Below are positions 13,001-17,845 of a stretch of 17,845 nt of DNA, in pieces; the stretch's first letter is position 1; each line of letters begins with the position of its first letter. Below the pieces are notes generated by a model. The model worked only from the letters and a program-made list of their open reading frames with translations. It was not told where the DNA came from and did no database searches. A program made the position numbers and the translations under genes. This DNA is from an uncultured Faecalibacterium sp. GTDB lineage: Bacteria > Bacillota > Clostridia > Oscillospirales > Ruminococcaceae. The stretch spans positions 1-17,845 of the forward strand of contig URVW01000048.1 in assembly GCA_900551435.1 (NCBI GenBank), given 5' to 3'.

Positions 13001-13997
13001 GCTCCTGCAGCTGCTGCAGGGCGGTGGTCAGCTTATCGGTGATCTCGCGCAGTTCGGCCACGATGTCGATGAGGGAATCGATGTCCTTCATGCCGGTGGC
13101 TTCGAACTTATCCATGACGCGCTGCAAACCGTCGCGGACGTCGATCAGGGCCTGTTGAATTTCCGGCTCCTGCACCACCGCGATCAGCTGGTTCACGCTG
13201 TCCAGCAGGGCCTGTGCCTGTTTGCGGACCGTCTCGACCGCATCGGCCACCTGACCGCTGAACTGCTGCATCACGGCGCTGGAAACGGTCTTATTATAGT
13301 TGTTGAACTGGCGGTTGTATTCCTTGCGGCCCTCTTCGATCTGGGCCTCGGCGCTGTCCAGCTGGGCCTTGGCATCGGCCAGCTGGGCGTCGATGACTTC
13401 CAGCAGTTTTTCGTTGATGACGTCGATCTTGTCCTGATTCAGCTGGACCTGCACCATCTTTTCGATCAGACCGTTGGTGGACACACTGGACACGCCGCCC
13501 TTGCGCTCCACATAGGGGACCAGCGTATCCCTGACGAAATCCGACAGCTCATACACGTCGCTGCCTTCGCGGCTGACGGCCACCGTCATGAACGCGTTCA
13601 TGTTCAGGCTGTACTCGATGATGGACGGCGTCAGACAGCTGCTTGGCAGACTGGCGGTCGTCTGGTCCACCTTATTGGAGACCTTGACCACGGCGCTGTT
13701 CATATCCGTTTCTTCCGCGAACTGCATCAGCAGCAGACTGTAGTTCTCCGCAGAGGTCGCGGTGATCTTCTGCACACCGGCCACCGTGCCGAGGGCATTC
13801 TGCATCACGTCGGAGACTTCACTCTCCACGCGCTCCGGGCTGGCTCCCGGATAGACCGTGACCACCATCAGGTACGGCGTGCTCACATCCGGCAGAAGGT
13901 TGGTCTGCATGTTTCTGATGGAGACAAAGCCCAGCATCAGCACCATGATGACCGCCACCAGAACTGTGAACGGTTTTTTGACACTGAATTTTTCCAT
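10068..13997 (-). CDS. RND (HAE1/AcrB-type) efflux permease with a large periplasmic-side helical insertion
   Basis: Proton-driven RND pumps expel drugs, lipids or other amphiphiles. The 1309 residues show the duplicated RND plan: TM1 (about 11-29), a first extracytoplasmic loop, TM2-6 (from about 567), TM7 (about 763-780), a second loop, and TM8-12 (from about 1122). The proton-relay region is GIGMLVDNSIVVIEN (635-649), and the second half has the matching VVNNGIVFVDYAN (1184-1196). Family length is about 1000-1060. The excess is a Gln/Lys/Glu/Ala-rich insertion at about 193-437, predicted coiled coil, between LNQDKI (187-191) and LDIDTLAQLIYAQN (438-451). In ordinary RND proteins these are contiguous (DPNKL..GLTPVDV), as in the second half here (DRDKVRAYGLTVAQV, 963-977). 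No adaptor or outer-membrane partner gene is adjacent, as expected in a cell without an outer membrane. Substrate unknown. The start has an AGGA site. Confidence 0.93.
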   Translation of the reverse strand: MEKFSVKKPFTVLVAVIMVLMLGFVSIRNMQTNLLPDVSTPYLMVVTVYPGASPERVESEVSDVMQNALGTVAGVQKITATSAENYSLLLMQFAEETDMNSAVVKVSNKVDQTTASLPSSCLTPSIIEYSLNMNAFMTVAVSREGSDVYELSDFVRDTLVPYVERKGGVSSVSTNGLIEKMVQVQLNQDKIDVINEKLLEVIDAQLADAKAQLDSAEAQIEEGRKEYNRQFNNYNKTVSSAVMQQFSGQVADAVETVRKQAQALLDSVNQLIAVVQEPEIQQALIDVRDGLQRVMDKFEATGMKDIDSLIDIVAELREITDKLTTALQQLQERLNAETGTDGSTATDLADDLQVQQSLNTVYNTLNDVIKAMDDVPGLMSTFSDALGSYSQQQMVAYMQFTEAREMLNNYEKQLETAKQQYEDAKEKAMASSDVSKMLDIDTLAQLIYAQNFSMPAGYVKDENNKSWLMKVGEEYDSIDDISGALLLHVDGFGDVRLSDVADVEVIDNAEDSYTRLNGERAAVLKIYKGSTSSASEVSSNCLAAFDELEAQYDGLNVVVLSNQGNYITVIVSSILSSMLVGAALAIIVLALFLRDIKPTLVVGFSIPLSVVFAVVLMYFTNMDLNVMTLAGLSLGIGMLVDNSIVVIENIYRLRSRGVPAARAAVQGTKQVGMSIVASTLTSVCVFLPVVFSSSIVRSLLQPMSLCIGYCLMASLIVAVTVVPAAASTVLKKAEPKQLKWFDKIQDKYAQSLEWCFKHRALPLVAAVVLLAFCGWKVLSMGVELLPTITSNEAIVTISTGKDITKEESYAIAGEAAEALLNVEHVQEVGITTDTRVAGMDIGQLGLPSTITDLLSAANSYGTYQVNVMLDESLSSTEIETARVALENAMANIEGCTATVEISGMQELTSQLASGLSVKVYGPDSETITQLSEKVVEIVNSTDGFANATNGLGSGDATINLQIDRDKVRAYGLTVAQVYQQIAAKLTTTTTAQTPVTVDGTTMSVEISDDLDPLTKENMMDMTFETSVMSADGTTATGTCTLADIATWTTGSAPDSITSEDQTQYVSVTADTLDGYNTTVQARELQKKLNDFAASSEMPDGCSFSMGGESETVNYMVNEMVQWLGLALPFVYLVMVAQFQSLLSPFIVLFTVPLAFTGGLLGLLATGQQLTMISLMGFIVLMGTVVNNGIVFVDYANQLRLGGMERRAALIATGKTRMRPILMTTLTTVLAMLQLVFSDDMASQLMSGMAIVIICGLTYATLMTLYVVPLLYDLLFKKPPLNVDVGSDDLDDIPDDAAEYIAQSSAQPEG

Positions 13998-14043
13998 TTT
14001 TTCCTACCGTTTCTTCGATTCGTCCGTGCGCTCCACGGCGATG

Positions 14044-14062
14044 GTCTCCCAACATCGGAGAC
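14044..14062 (-). promoter_or_regulatory. Small hairpin in the RND efflux leader
   Basis: GTCTCC (14044-14049) and GGAGAC (14057-14062) pair over 6 bp with a 7-nt loop, near the predicted 5' end of the mRNA. It may stabilise the transcript or be a regulator half-site; nothing distinguishes these. Confidence 0.3.
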
Positions 14063-14077
14063 ACTTCCATGATTCCT

Positions 14078-14105
14078 ATTATACACAAGGGAAGGGGGGT
14101 TGCAA
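14078..14105 (-). promoter_or_regulatory. Promoter of the RND efflux gene
   Basis: On the minus strand TTGCAA (14105-14100), a 16-nt spacer and a consensus TATAAT (14083-14078) predict a start near 14071 and a leader of about 73 nt. The stretch to the ricT promoter (14106-14199) shows no gene. Confidence 0.72.
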
Positions 14106-14199
14106 GAGAGCAGCGCAGATTCTTTTACAAAATTTAGACAGTTTTCACCGTTGATACGGTTCTGCCGCCGGGATTGTTGCAGGGGAATTTACTTTTTCA

Positions 14200-14228
14200 T
14201 AGAAAATCCCTTTCAATTATGCTATACT
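14200..14228 (+). promoter_or_regulatory. Promoter of ricT
   Basis: TAGAAA (14200-14205), a 17-nt spacer and TATACT (14223-14228) predict a start near 14235 and a leader of about 58 nt. The -10 is good and the -35 partial. Confidence 0.6.
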
Positions 14229-14292
14229 AACAGATAGAATGGCTCTTTCGGCTCAAATCTTCGAGCTTTCATGAAATATTACGAGGACTGCT

Positions 14293-15141
14293 ATGAAAAA
14301 AGTGATCTCTGTCCGTTTTAAGGAAAACGGAAAAAGCTATTATTTTGACCCCGCCGGGGCAGACATCAAGACCGGCGATTTCGTCATCGTGGAGACGGCC
14401 CGCGGCGTCGAGTGCGGCGAGGTGGTGCAGGGCATCAAGGAAGTGACCGACGCCGCCGTGCCCAAGGCGCTGAAGCCCATCACCCGGATGGCCGACAGCG
14501 TGGATGTGCGCCGGATGCGCCAGAACCGCGAGGACGAAAAGCGCGCCTACCACACCTGTCAGGAGTGCATCGCCCGCCACGGGCTGGAAATGAAGCTGGT
14601 CGAGGCCGAATACACCCTCGACCGCTCCAAGATCATGTTCTACTTCACCGCCGACGGCCGCGTGGACTTCCGCGAACTGGTCAAGGACCTTGCCGGCATC
14701 TTCCACACCCGCATCGAGCTGCGCCAGATCGGCGTCCGCGACGAGAGCAAGATGATCGGCGGCTTGGGCATCTGCGGCCAGCCCTTCTGCTGCTCCCGCT
14801 TTTTGAAGGATTTCCAGCCTGTCTCCATCAAGATGGCCAAGGAGCAGGGCCTTTCGCTGAACCCCACCAAGATCAGCGGCGCGTGCGGACGCCTGATGTG
14901 CTGTTTGGCTTATGAACAAAAGAGCTACGAGTACCTCAATTCCATCACGCCGCAGGTGGGCAGCGTTGTGCGCACGCCGGACGGCGAGGGAACGGTCATA
15001 GAGGTGAACGTTGTAGCCGGCACGCTGAAGGTTCGCTCCAACGTGGAAATCCTGGCACCGCGCATCTATAAACGGGAAGAATGCGTCTACCTGCGGGGCG
15101 GAAAACGCGCCCCCAAGGCCCCCGATAAAGAGGACGAATAA
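14293..15141 (+). CDS. ricT: RicT / YaaT family protein (PSP1 domain, Fe-S regulatory complex subunit)
   Basis: In Bacillus subtilis RicT (YaaT) joins RicA and RicF in an Fe-S complex that helps RNase Y process mRNAs and affects biofilm and competence. The 282 residues match the family. The PSP1 C-terminal domain covers about 60-147. The cysteine signature is complete: CGQPFCC (161-167) and CGRLMCC (198-204), giving Cys161, 166, 167, 198, 203 and 204. The C-terminal part (about 220-270) looks like a small beta domain. The ATG at 14293 has a GAGG site. In many Firmicutes ricT lies between holB and yabA; here it is alone, followed by a ferredoxin. No terminator is obvious after its stop, so some read-through into the ferredoxin gene is possible. 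Confidence 0.93.
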   Translation: MKKVISVRFKENGKSYYFDPAGADIKTGDFVIVETARGVECGEVVQGIKEVTDAAVPKALKPITRMADSVDVRRMRQNREDEKRAYHTCQECIARHGLEMKLVEAEYTLDRSKIMFYFTADGRVDFRELVKDLAGIFHTRIELRQIGVRDESKMIGGLGICGQPFCCSRFLKDFQPVSIKMAKEQGLSLNPTKISGACGRLMCCLAYEQKSYEYLNSITPQVGSVVRTPDGEGTVIEVNVVAGTLKVRSNVEILAPRIYKREECVYLRGGKRAPKAPDKEDE

Positions 15142-15198
15142 AGGACTATAACGCTGGTTAGTTGCGGCTTACCGTCGAAAAAATTCAAGATATGGCAC

Positions 15199-15227
15199 TT
15201 GCGAAATGGCTTGCAATGTGATACACT
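15199..15227 (+). promoter_or_regulatory. Promoter of the ferredoxin gene
   Basis: TTGCGA (15199-15204), a 17-nt spacer and TACACT (15222-15227) predict a start near 15234. This gives a leader of about 103 nt, long for so small a gene. Confidence 0.65.
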
Positions 15228-15267
15228 ATGTATAACGCAGTAGGCAGAGCAAACCCGCTGTGTGCCA

Positions 15268-15320
15268 TACCGGGGAGCAGCCGTGCAGGGCCGGTAAGGG
15301 TACAATACCATTCAGCACGG
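15268..15320 (+). promoter_or_regulatory. Structured ferredoxin leader with alternative pairings
   Basis: TACCGG (15268-15273) can pair with CCGGTA (15291-15296). CCGTGC (15281-15286), inside that loop, can instead pair with GCACGG (15315-15320), which ends 4 bases before the AAGGAG ribosome site. The two pairings would form a pseudoknot or exclude each other. I recognise no known riboswitch; function is unproven. Confidence 0.35.
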
Positions 15321-15336
15321 AGATAAGGAGTTCACG

Positions 15337-15504
15337 ATGGCTCATACCGTTTCCAGCGAGTGCGTTGCTTGCGGTGCATGTGTTGACACCTGCCCCGTTG
15401 GTGCAATCAGCATGGAGGACAAGGCTGTTGTCGATGCAGCTTCCTGCGTCGATTGCGGTGCTTGCGAGGGCGTTTGCCCCACCGGCGCTATCCAGGCTGA
15501 ATAA
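15337..15504 (+). CDS. Small 2[4Fe-4S] ferredoxin
   Basis: A 55-residue soluble clostridial-type ferredoxin, the low-potential electron carrier used by enzymes such as pyruvate:ferredoxin oxidoreductase and hydrogenases. Both cluster motifs are intact: CVACGACVDTCP (9-20) and CVDCGACEGVCP (37-48), each followed by xGAI. Cys9, 12, 15 and 48 bind one cluster and Cys19, 38, 41 and 44 or their equivalents the other, by family pattern. Length equals that of classical clostridial ferredoxins. The start is set by AAGGAG at 15325-15330, 6 bases upstream. It has its own promoter and a strong terminator, so it is a highly expressed single gene by appearance. Its electron-transfer partner cannot be read from the neighbourhood. 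Confidence 0.96.
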   Translation: MAHTVSSECVACGACVDTCPVGAISMEDKAVVDAASCVDCGACEGVCPTGAIQAE

Positions 15505-15519
15505 GCTATTTTGCGCTTG

Positions 15520-15557
15520 AAGCGTAACCTGTATCCGCAGGTTACGCTTTTTTGTTT
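15520..15557 (+). terminator. Terminator of the ferredoxin gene
   Basis: AAGCGTAACCTG (15520-15531) and CAGGTTACGCTT (15538-15549) form a perfect 12-bp stem, followed by TTTTGTTTTT. It begins 15 bases after the stop codon. Confidence 0.95.
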
Positions 15558-15590
15558 TTGCGGGGGAATGATTGTCATTTGTGTTGGCTT

Positions 15591-15665
15591 GTAGGGAGGG
15601 GGACCCCTCCTTGCAATTGGCGGATTACATAAAATTGTCCGGGCGGATATGGAATCCGCCCCTAC
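15591..15665. repeat. MITE/REP-like palindromic element, copy 1
   Basis: A 75-bp unit bounded by GTAGGG (15591) and CCCCTAC (ending 15665). It holds two hairpins, GGAGGGG/CCCCTCC (15595-15610) and GGGCGGAT/ATCCGCCC (15641-15661), joined by a 30-nt linker starting TTGCAATTGGCGG. It is non-coding and shares plan, ends and linker with copy 2. No clear target duplication is visible. Confidence 0.75.
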
Positions 15666-15731
15666 GGTGAACCATAATTTTGCAATAACGCAAGATTGTA
15701 ATAATAGTAAAGCACTGGCGGAAAAGAATAC

Positions 15732-15808
15732 GTAGGGGCGAACAGTGTTCGCCCGTGCAATTTGGCGGCAATCGAAAAAACCCGCGGGCGAGCAATGCTC
15801 GCCCCTAC
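15732..15808. repeat. MITE/REP-like palindromic element, copy 2
   Basis: A 77-bp unit from GTAGGGGCG (15732) to CGCCCCTAC (15808). Its hairpins are GGGCGAAC/GTTCGCCC (15736-15754) and GGGCGAGC/GCTCGCCC (15786-15804), joined by a 31-nt linker with TGCAATTTGGCGG. The hairpin sequences differ from copy 1 by compensating changes, so pairing rather than sequence is kept. Confidence 0.8.
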
Positions 15809-15827
15809 AGCTACCACATGGCAGTGT

Positions 15828-15854
15828 GTAGGGGGCGGCGTCCCCGACGCCCCG
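15828..15854. repeat. Related palindrome, half unit
   Basis: GTAGGGGGCGGCGTC..GACGCCCCG has the same GTAGGGG start and a single hairpin (GGCGTC/GACGCC, 15837-15851). It looks like one half of the two-hairpin element. The remainder of 15558-15882 holds no gene that I can support. Confidence 0.65.
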
Positions 15855-15882
15855 TTGGTGCCCCGCAAGAGAAGTGACCCAT

Positions 15883-15915
15883 AAAAAAGGGCGTTGCCGC
15901 AAGGTGGCAACGCCC
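15883..15915 (-). terminator. Terminator of the first AI-2E family gene
   Basis: GGGCGTTGCC (15889-15898) and GGCAACGCCC (15906-15915) form a perfect 10-bp stem with a 7-nt loop, followed on the minus strand by TTTTTT (15888-15883). Confidence 0.93.
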
Positions 15916-15933
15916 GTCAAAGAAACCTAAAAA

Positions 15934-17112
15934 TTATTCAAAAACATTCGCTTTATCTGCCGCTTCATCCGTAACGCTATTCCCCTCAGCATCAATGCCG
16001 CGGCGGTCCAGCATGGCGTGGATGAACTCCTGTGCCAAGCCGTACAGGGTGGCGAACACCGGCACGCCAATGACCATGCCCGGGATGCCGAGCAGATCGC
16101 CGCCCACGACGATGGAGAACAGCACCCACAACGCCGAGATGCCGATGGACTGGCCCAAAATCTTCGGCCCGATGAAGTTGCCGTCAAACTGCTGGATAAT
16201 CAAAATCAGCAGGCAGAAGATCAGCGCCTGGATGGGATTGACCAGCAGCAGGATAAAGATGCTGGGCACCGCGCCGATGAACGGTCCAAACACCGGGATG
16301 ATGTTGGTAATGCCGATAAACACGCTGATCAGCACGGCAAAATCCAGCCGCAGCACCGTCATGCAGATAAAGGTGATGACGCCGATGATGGCCGAGTCGA
16401 TGATCTTGCCGATGAAGAAACCGGTGAAGTTATCGTTGGCATAGTGGCAAATGCGCAGTGTCTGCTCGGCCGCACGGTGGGGCAGCAGTGCGTGGGCCAC
16501 GGTGCGCAGTTGGTGCAGCAGGTGGTCCTTGTCCGCCAACATGTAAATGCTGGATGCGATGGAGGTAAAGACGCTGACAAAGTTGCCCGCTACATTGCTC
16601 ATTGTGGACATGATCTGCGGAAGGGCGCTCTTGCCCAGGGCGTACACCTCGTTCAGCATCGTCTCAGAATCATCCAACGCCTGGATGGCTTTGTCCAGAT
16701 TGACACCGTAATGGCCCTGGACGAAAAGCAGCATATCCTGTATGCCGTTGATATACTGCGGCACATTGTTAAACAGCGTCATAATGCTGCTGATGATCTG
16801 CGGGATGACCAGCCAGGCCAGCAGCACGATCAACAGGATCGCCACCAGGTATGCCAGCAAAATGGCTACCCACCGCCAGCGTTTGGAGTATTTCAACAGC
16901 TTGGCGTGGAAAAAACGCACCATCGGATCCAGAATATACGCGATGACGATACCACCGAAGAACGGCGATAAAATGCCCATCAGTGCGCCGAACCCGCCCA
17001 GAAAATACCCAAGATTATTCAGCAGCAGGTAAAATGCAATGCCTGCGCAGACGATGGCCGTCCAGTCTAAAATACTTTCGGGCCTTTTGTCGATAAAATG
17101 TTTTCCGCTCAT
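15934..17112 (-). CDS. AI-2E family (UPF0118/PerM-like) membrane protein
   Basis: The 392 residues form a polytopic membrane protein with about seven or eight hydrophobic segments. An amphipathic stretch near the middle is followed by family motifs FTGFFIGKIIDS, GITNIIPVFGPFIGAVP and QQFDGNFIGPKILG. Members have been linked to autoinducer-2 export (E. coli TqsA), Na+/H+ antiport or permease roles, so the substrate should not be assumed. The frame is open to 17253, but the ATG at 17112 follows AAGGAG and a second AGGA, and starts near the first cytoplasmic segment. A paralogue ends 85 bases upstream on the same strand; this gene also has its own promoter (17158-17186). Confidence 0.92.
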   Translation of the reverse strand: MSGKHFIDKRPESILDWTAIVCAGIAFYLLLNNLGYFLGGFGALMGILSPFFGGIVIAYILDPMVRFFHAKLLKYSKRWRWVAILLAYLVAILLIVLLAWLVIPQIISSIMTLFNNVPQYINGIQDMLLFVQGHYGVNLDKAIQALDDSETMLNEVYALGKSALPQIMSTMSNVAGNFVSVFTSIASSIYMLADKDHLLHQLRTVAHALLPHRAAEQTLRICHYANDNFTGFFIGKIIDSAIIGVITFICMTVLRLDFAVLISVFIGITNIIPVFGPFIGAVPSIFILLLVNPIQALIFCLLILIIQQFDGNFIGPKILGQSIGISALWVLFSIVVGGDLLGIPGMVIGVPVFATLYGLAQEFIHAMLDRRGIDAEGNSVTDEAADKANVFE

Positions 17113-17157
17113 GTTTCCTTGTCTCTCCTTATGTGCCCAGTTGCCTTCATTCTTTTT

Positions 17158-17186
17158 ATTGTACTTGCAAGCGGGGCGCGGCGCAA
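17158..17186 (-). promoter_or_regulatory. Promoter between the two AI-2E family genes
   Basis: On the minus strand TTGCGC (17186-17181), a 17-nt spacer and TACAAT (17163-17158) could start transcription near 17151. No terminator is seen after the upstream gene, so both read-through and independent transcription are possible. Confidence 0.55.
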
Positions 17187-17197
17187 GAGACAAGTTG

Positions 17198-17845
17198 TTA
17201 ATTTTTTGCCTTTTTTGGTACAGTTTTTTCCTGCGCGTCGGGCGGCATTTCATCCGGCAGGCCGCGCGCGGTCAGCCCGGCCCCGACAGCCTGCCGCGCC
17301 AGCGCCGCCAGCACGGCCAACGTAGGTACACCGGCCACCATGCCCGGGATGCCGAACAGCTCGCCGCCTACGACAATAGCCAGCAGCACCCCCAGCCCGG
17401 ACAGGCCCGTGGCCCCGCCCAGAATGCGCGGCGCAATAAAATTGCCGTCGATCTGCTGCACAACCACAATAACGATGAGGAACTCCGCCGCCTGCAGCGG
17501 TGATTCCAGCAACAGCAGCAGCGCACCCGGCACCGCGCCTAAAAACGGCCCAAGCACCGGTACAATGTTTGTCATGCCCACCATCACGGCAATCAGCGGT
17601 GCGTAGTCCAGCCGCAAAAGCAGCATTAGGGCAAAGGTTTCAGCCCCCACCAGCAGCGCGTCGACTAGCTGCCCGCCGATGTACCCGCTGAACGTGCGGT
17701 CCGCCAGCCGCAGCACCGAAAGCAGCTGCCCCACCGTCTGCGGCGGCAGCGCGGCCCGCAGGCAGAGTGTGGCGCTGCGGCGCAGTTTTTCTTTGCCCAG
17801 CAGCAGGTAAACACTTGCCGCCAGCGCAATGCCAGCATCGGCAGC
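17198..17845 (-). CDS. AI-2E family membrane protein, partial (N terminus outside the window)
   Basis: The C-terminal 215 residues of a second family member; the frame stays open through the window edge at 17845. It aligns along its length with the downstream gene: SVYLLLGKEKLRR matches SIYMLADKDHLLH, and MTNIVPVLGPFLGAVPGALLL and QQIDGNFIAPRILGG match the corresponding motifs there. The GTG at 17734 is internal, because the homologous reading continues upstream of it. Codons are more GC-rich than in the neighbour and the C-terminal tail is shorter, so the pair is an old rather than recent duplication. Confidence 0.9.
   Translation of the reverse strand, partial: AADAGIALAASVYLLLGKEKLRRSATLCLRAALPPQTVGQLLSVLRLADRTFSGYIGGQLVDALLVGAETFALMLLLRLDYAPLIAVMVGMTNIVPVLGPFLGAVPGALLLLLESPLQAAEFLIVIVVVQQIDGNFIAPRILGGATGLSGLGVLLAIVVGGELFGIPGMVAGVPTLAVLAALARQAVGAGLTARGLPDEMPPDAQEKTVPKKAKN

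Noticed and set aside
9921..14072. A 1383-codon open frame on the plus strand, rich in His, Asp, Gln and Gly
   Set aside because: It is antisense to the RND efflux gene, whose product has clear family motifs. The composition is what GC-rich antisense frames give, and there is no ribosome site or recognisable domain.
15591..15854. CRISPR array
   Set aside because: There are only a few palindromes with unequal sequences and spacings, in alternating orientation, without constant repeats or cas genes. A MITE/REP cluster fits better.
15342..15920. A 192-codon minus-strand open frame across the repeat cluster
   Set aside because: It runs through the ferredoxin gene antisense, two terminators and the palindromes, so it is not a plausible gene.
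17198..17734. A complete 178-residue protein starting at the GTG at 17734
   Set aside because: The frame stays open to the window edge and the upstream 37 codons align with the paralogue, so this is the C-terminal part of a longer gene.

Overview
The window is chromosomal DNA from a GC-rich Firmicute, most likely a gut Clostridia of the Oscillospiraceae (Faecalibacterium / Gemmiger / Subdoligranulum-like). The evidence is a split Fe-S L-serine dehydratase, RicT, a FeoA-FeoB fusion, SigA-type promoters, Shine-Dalgarno starts, sharp intrinsic terminators and dispersed GTAGGGGCG palindromes. This placement is inference; no 16S or marker search was possible.

Layout. 1-45: the 5' part of a tRNA-Arg(ACG) with its promoter. 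174-1736: sdaAB-sdaAA, L-serine dehydratase (minus strand). 1922-3217: tig, trigger factor (plus strand), divergent from sdaAB. 3248-3541: a compact locus with a 32-residue membrane peptide gene on the minus strand and a short convergent RNA on the plus strand, sharing one bidirectional terminator and two direct repeats. This is the architecture of the Fst/par type I toxin-antitoxin system. 3588-4885: a MarR regulator and a TSUP (TauE/SafE) permease in one operon, with a tandem operator-like repeat. 4895-7364: feoAB, a FeoA-FeoB ferrous iron importer, with an inverted-repeat operator over its promoter. 7378-8546: galE. 8669-9900: galM. 9989-14105: a 1309-residue RND efflux permease with a large helical insertion. 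14200-15141: ricT (plus strand). 15199-15557: a small 2[4Fe-4S] ferredoxin (plus strand). 15591-15854: a cluster of MITE/REP-like palindromes. 15883-17186: an AI-2E family membrane protein. 17198-17845: a second, tandem AI-2E family gene cut by the window edge.

Most genes form one- or two-gene units, each with its own promoter and terminator, so this is mainly ordinary housekeeping and transport. galE and galM both belong to galactose metabolism but are separately transcribed. Iron recurs: ferrous iron import, an Fe-S dehydratase, RicT and a ferredoxin. The most notable element is the toxin-antitoxin locus at 3248-3541. The toxin peptide and antisense RNA are both too small for routine gene calling, but the direct repeats at the toxin start codon and the shared terminator make the case strong. 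Secondary points are the RND insertion, the feoAB operator and the repeat cluster.
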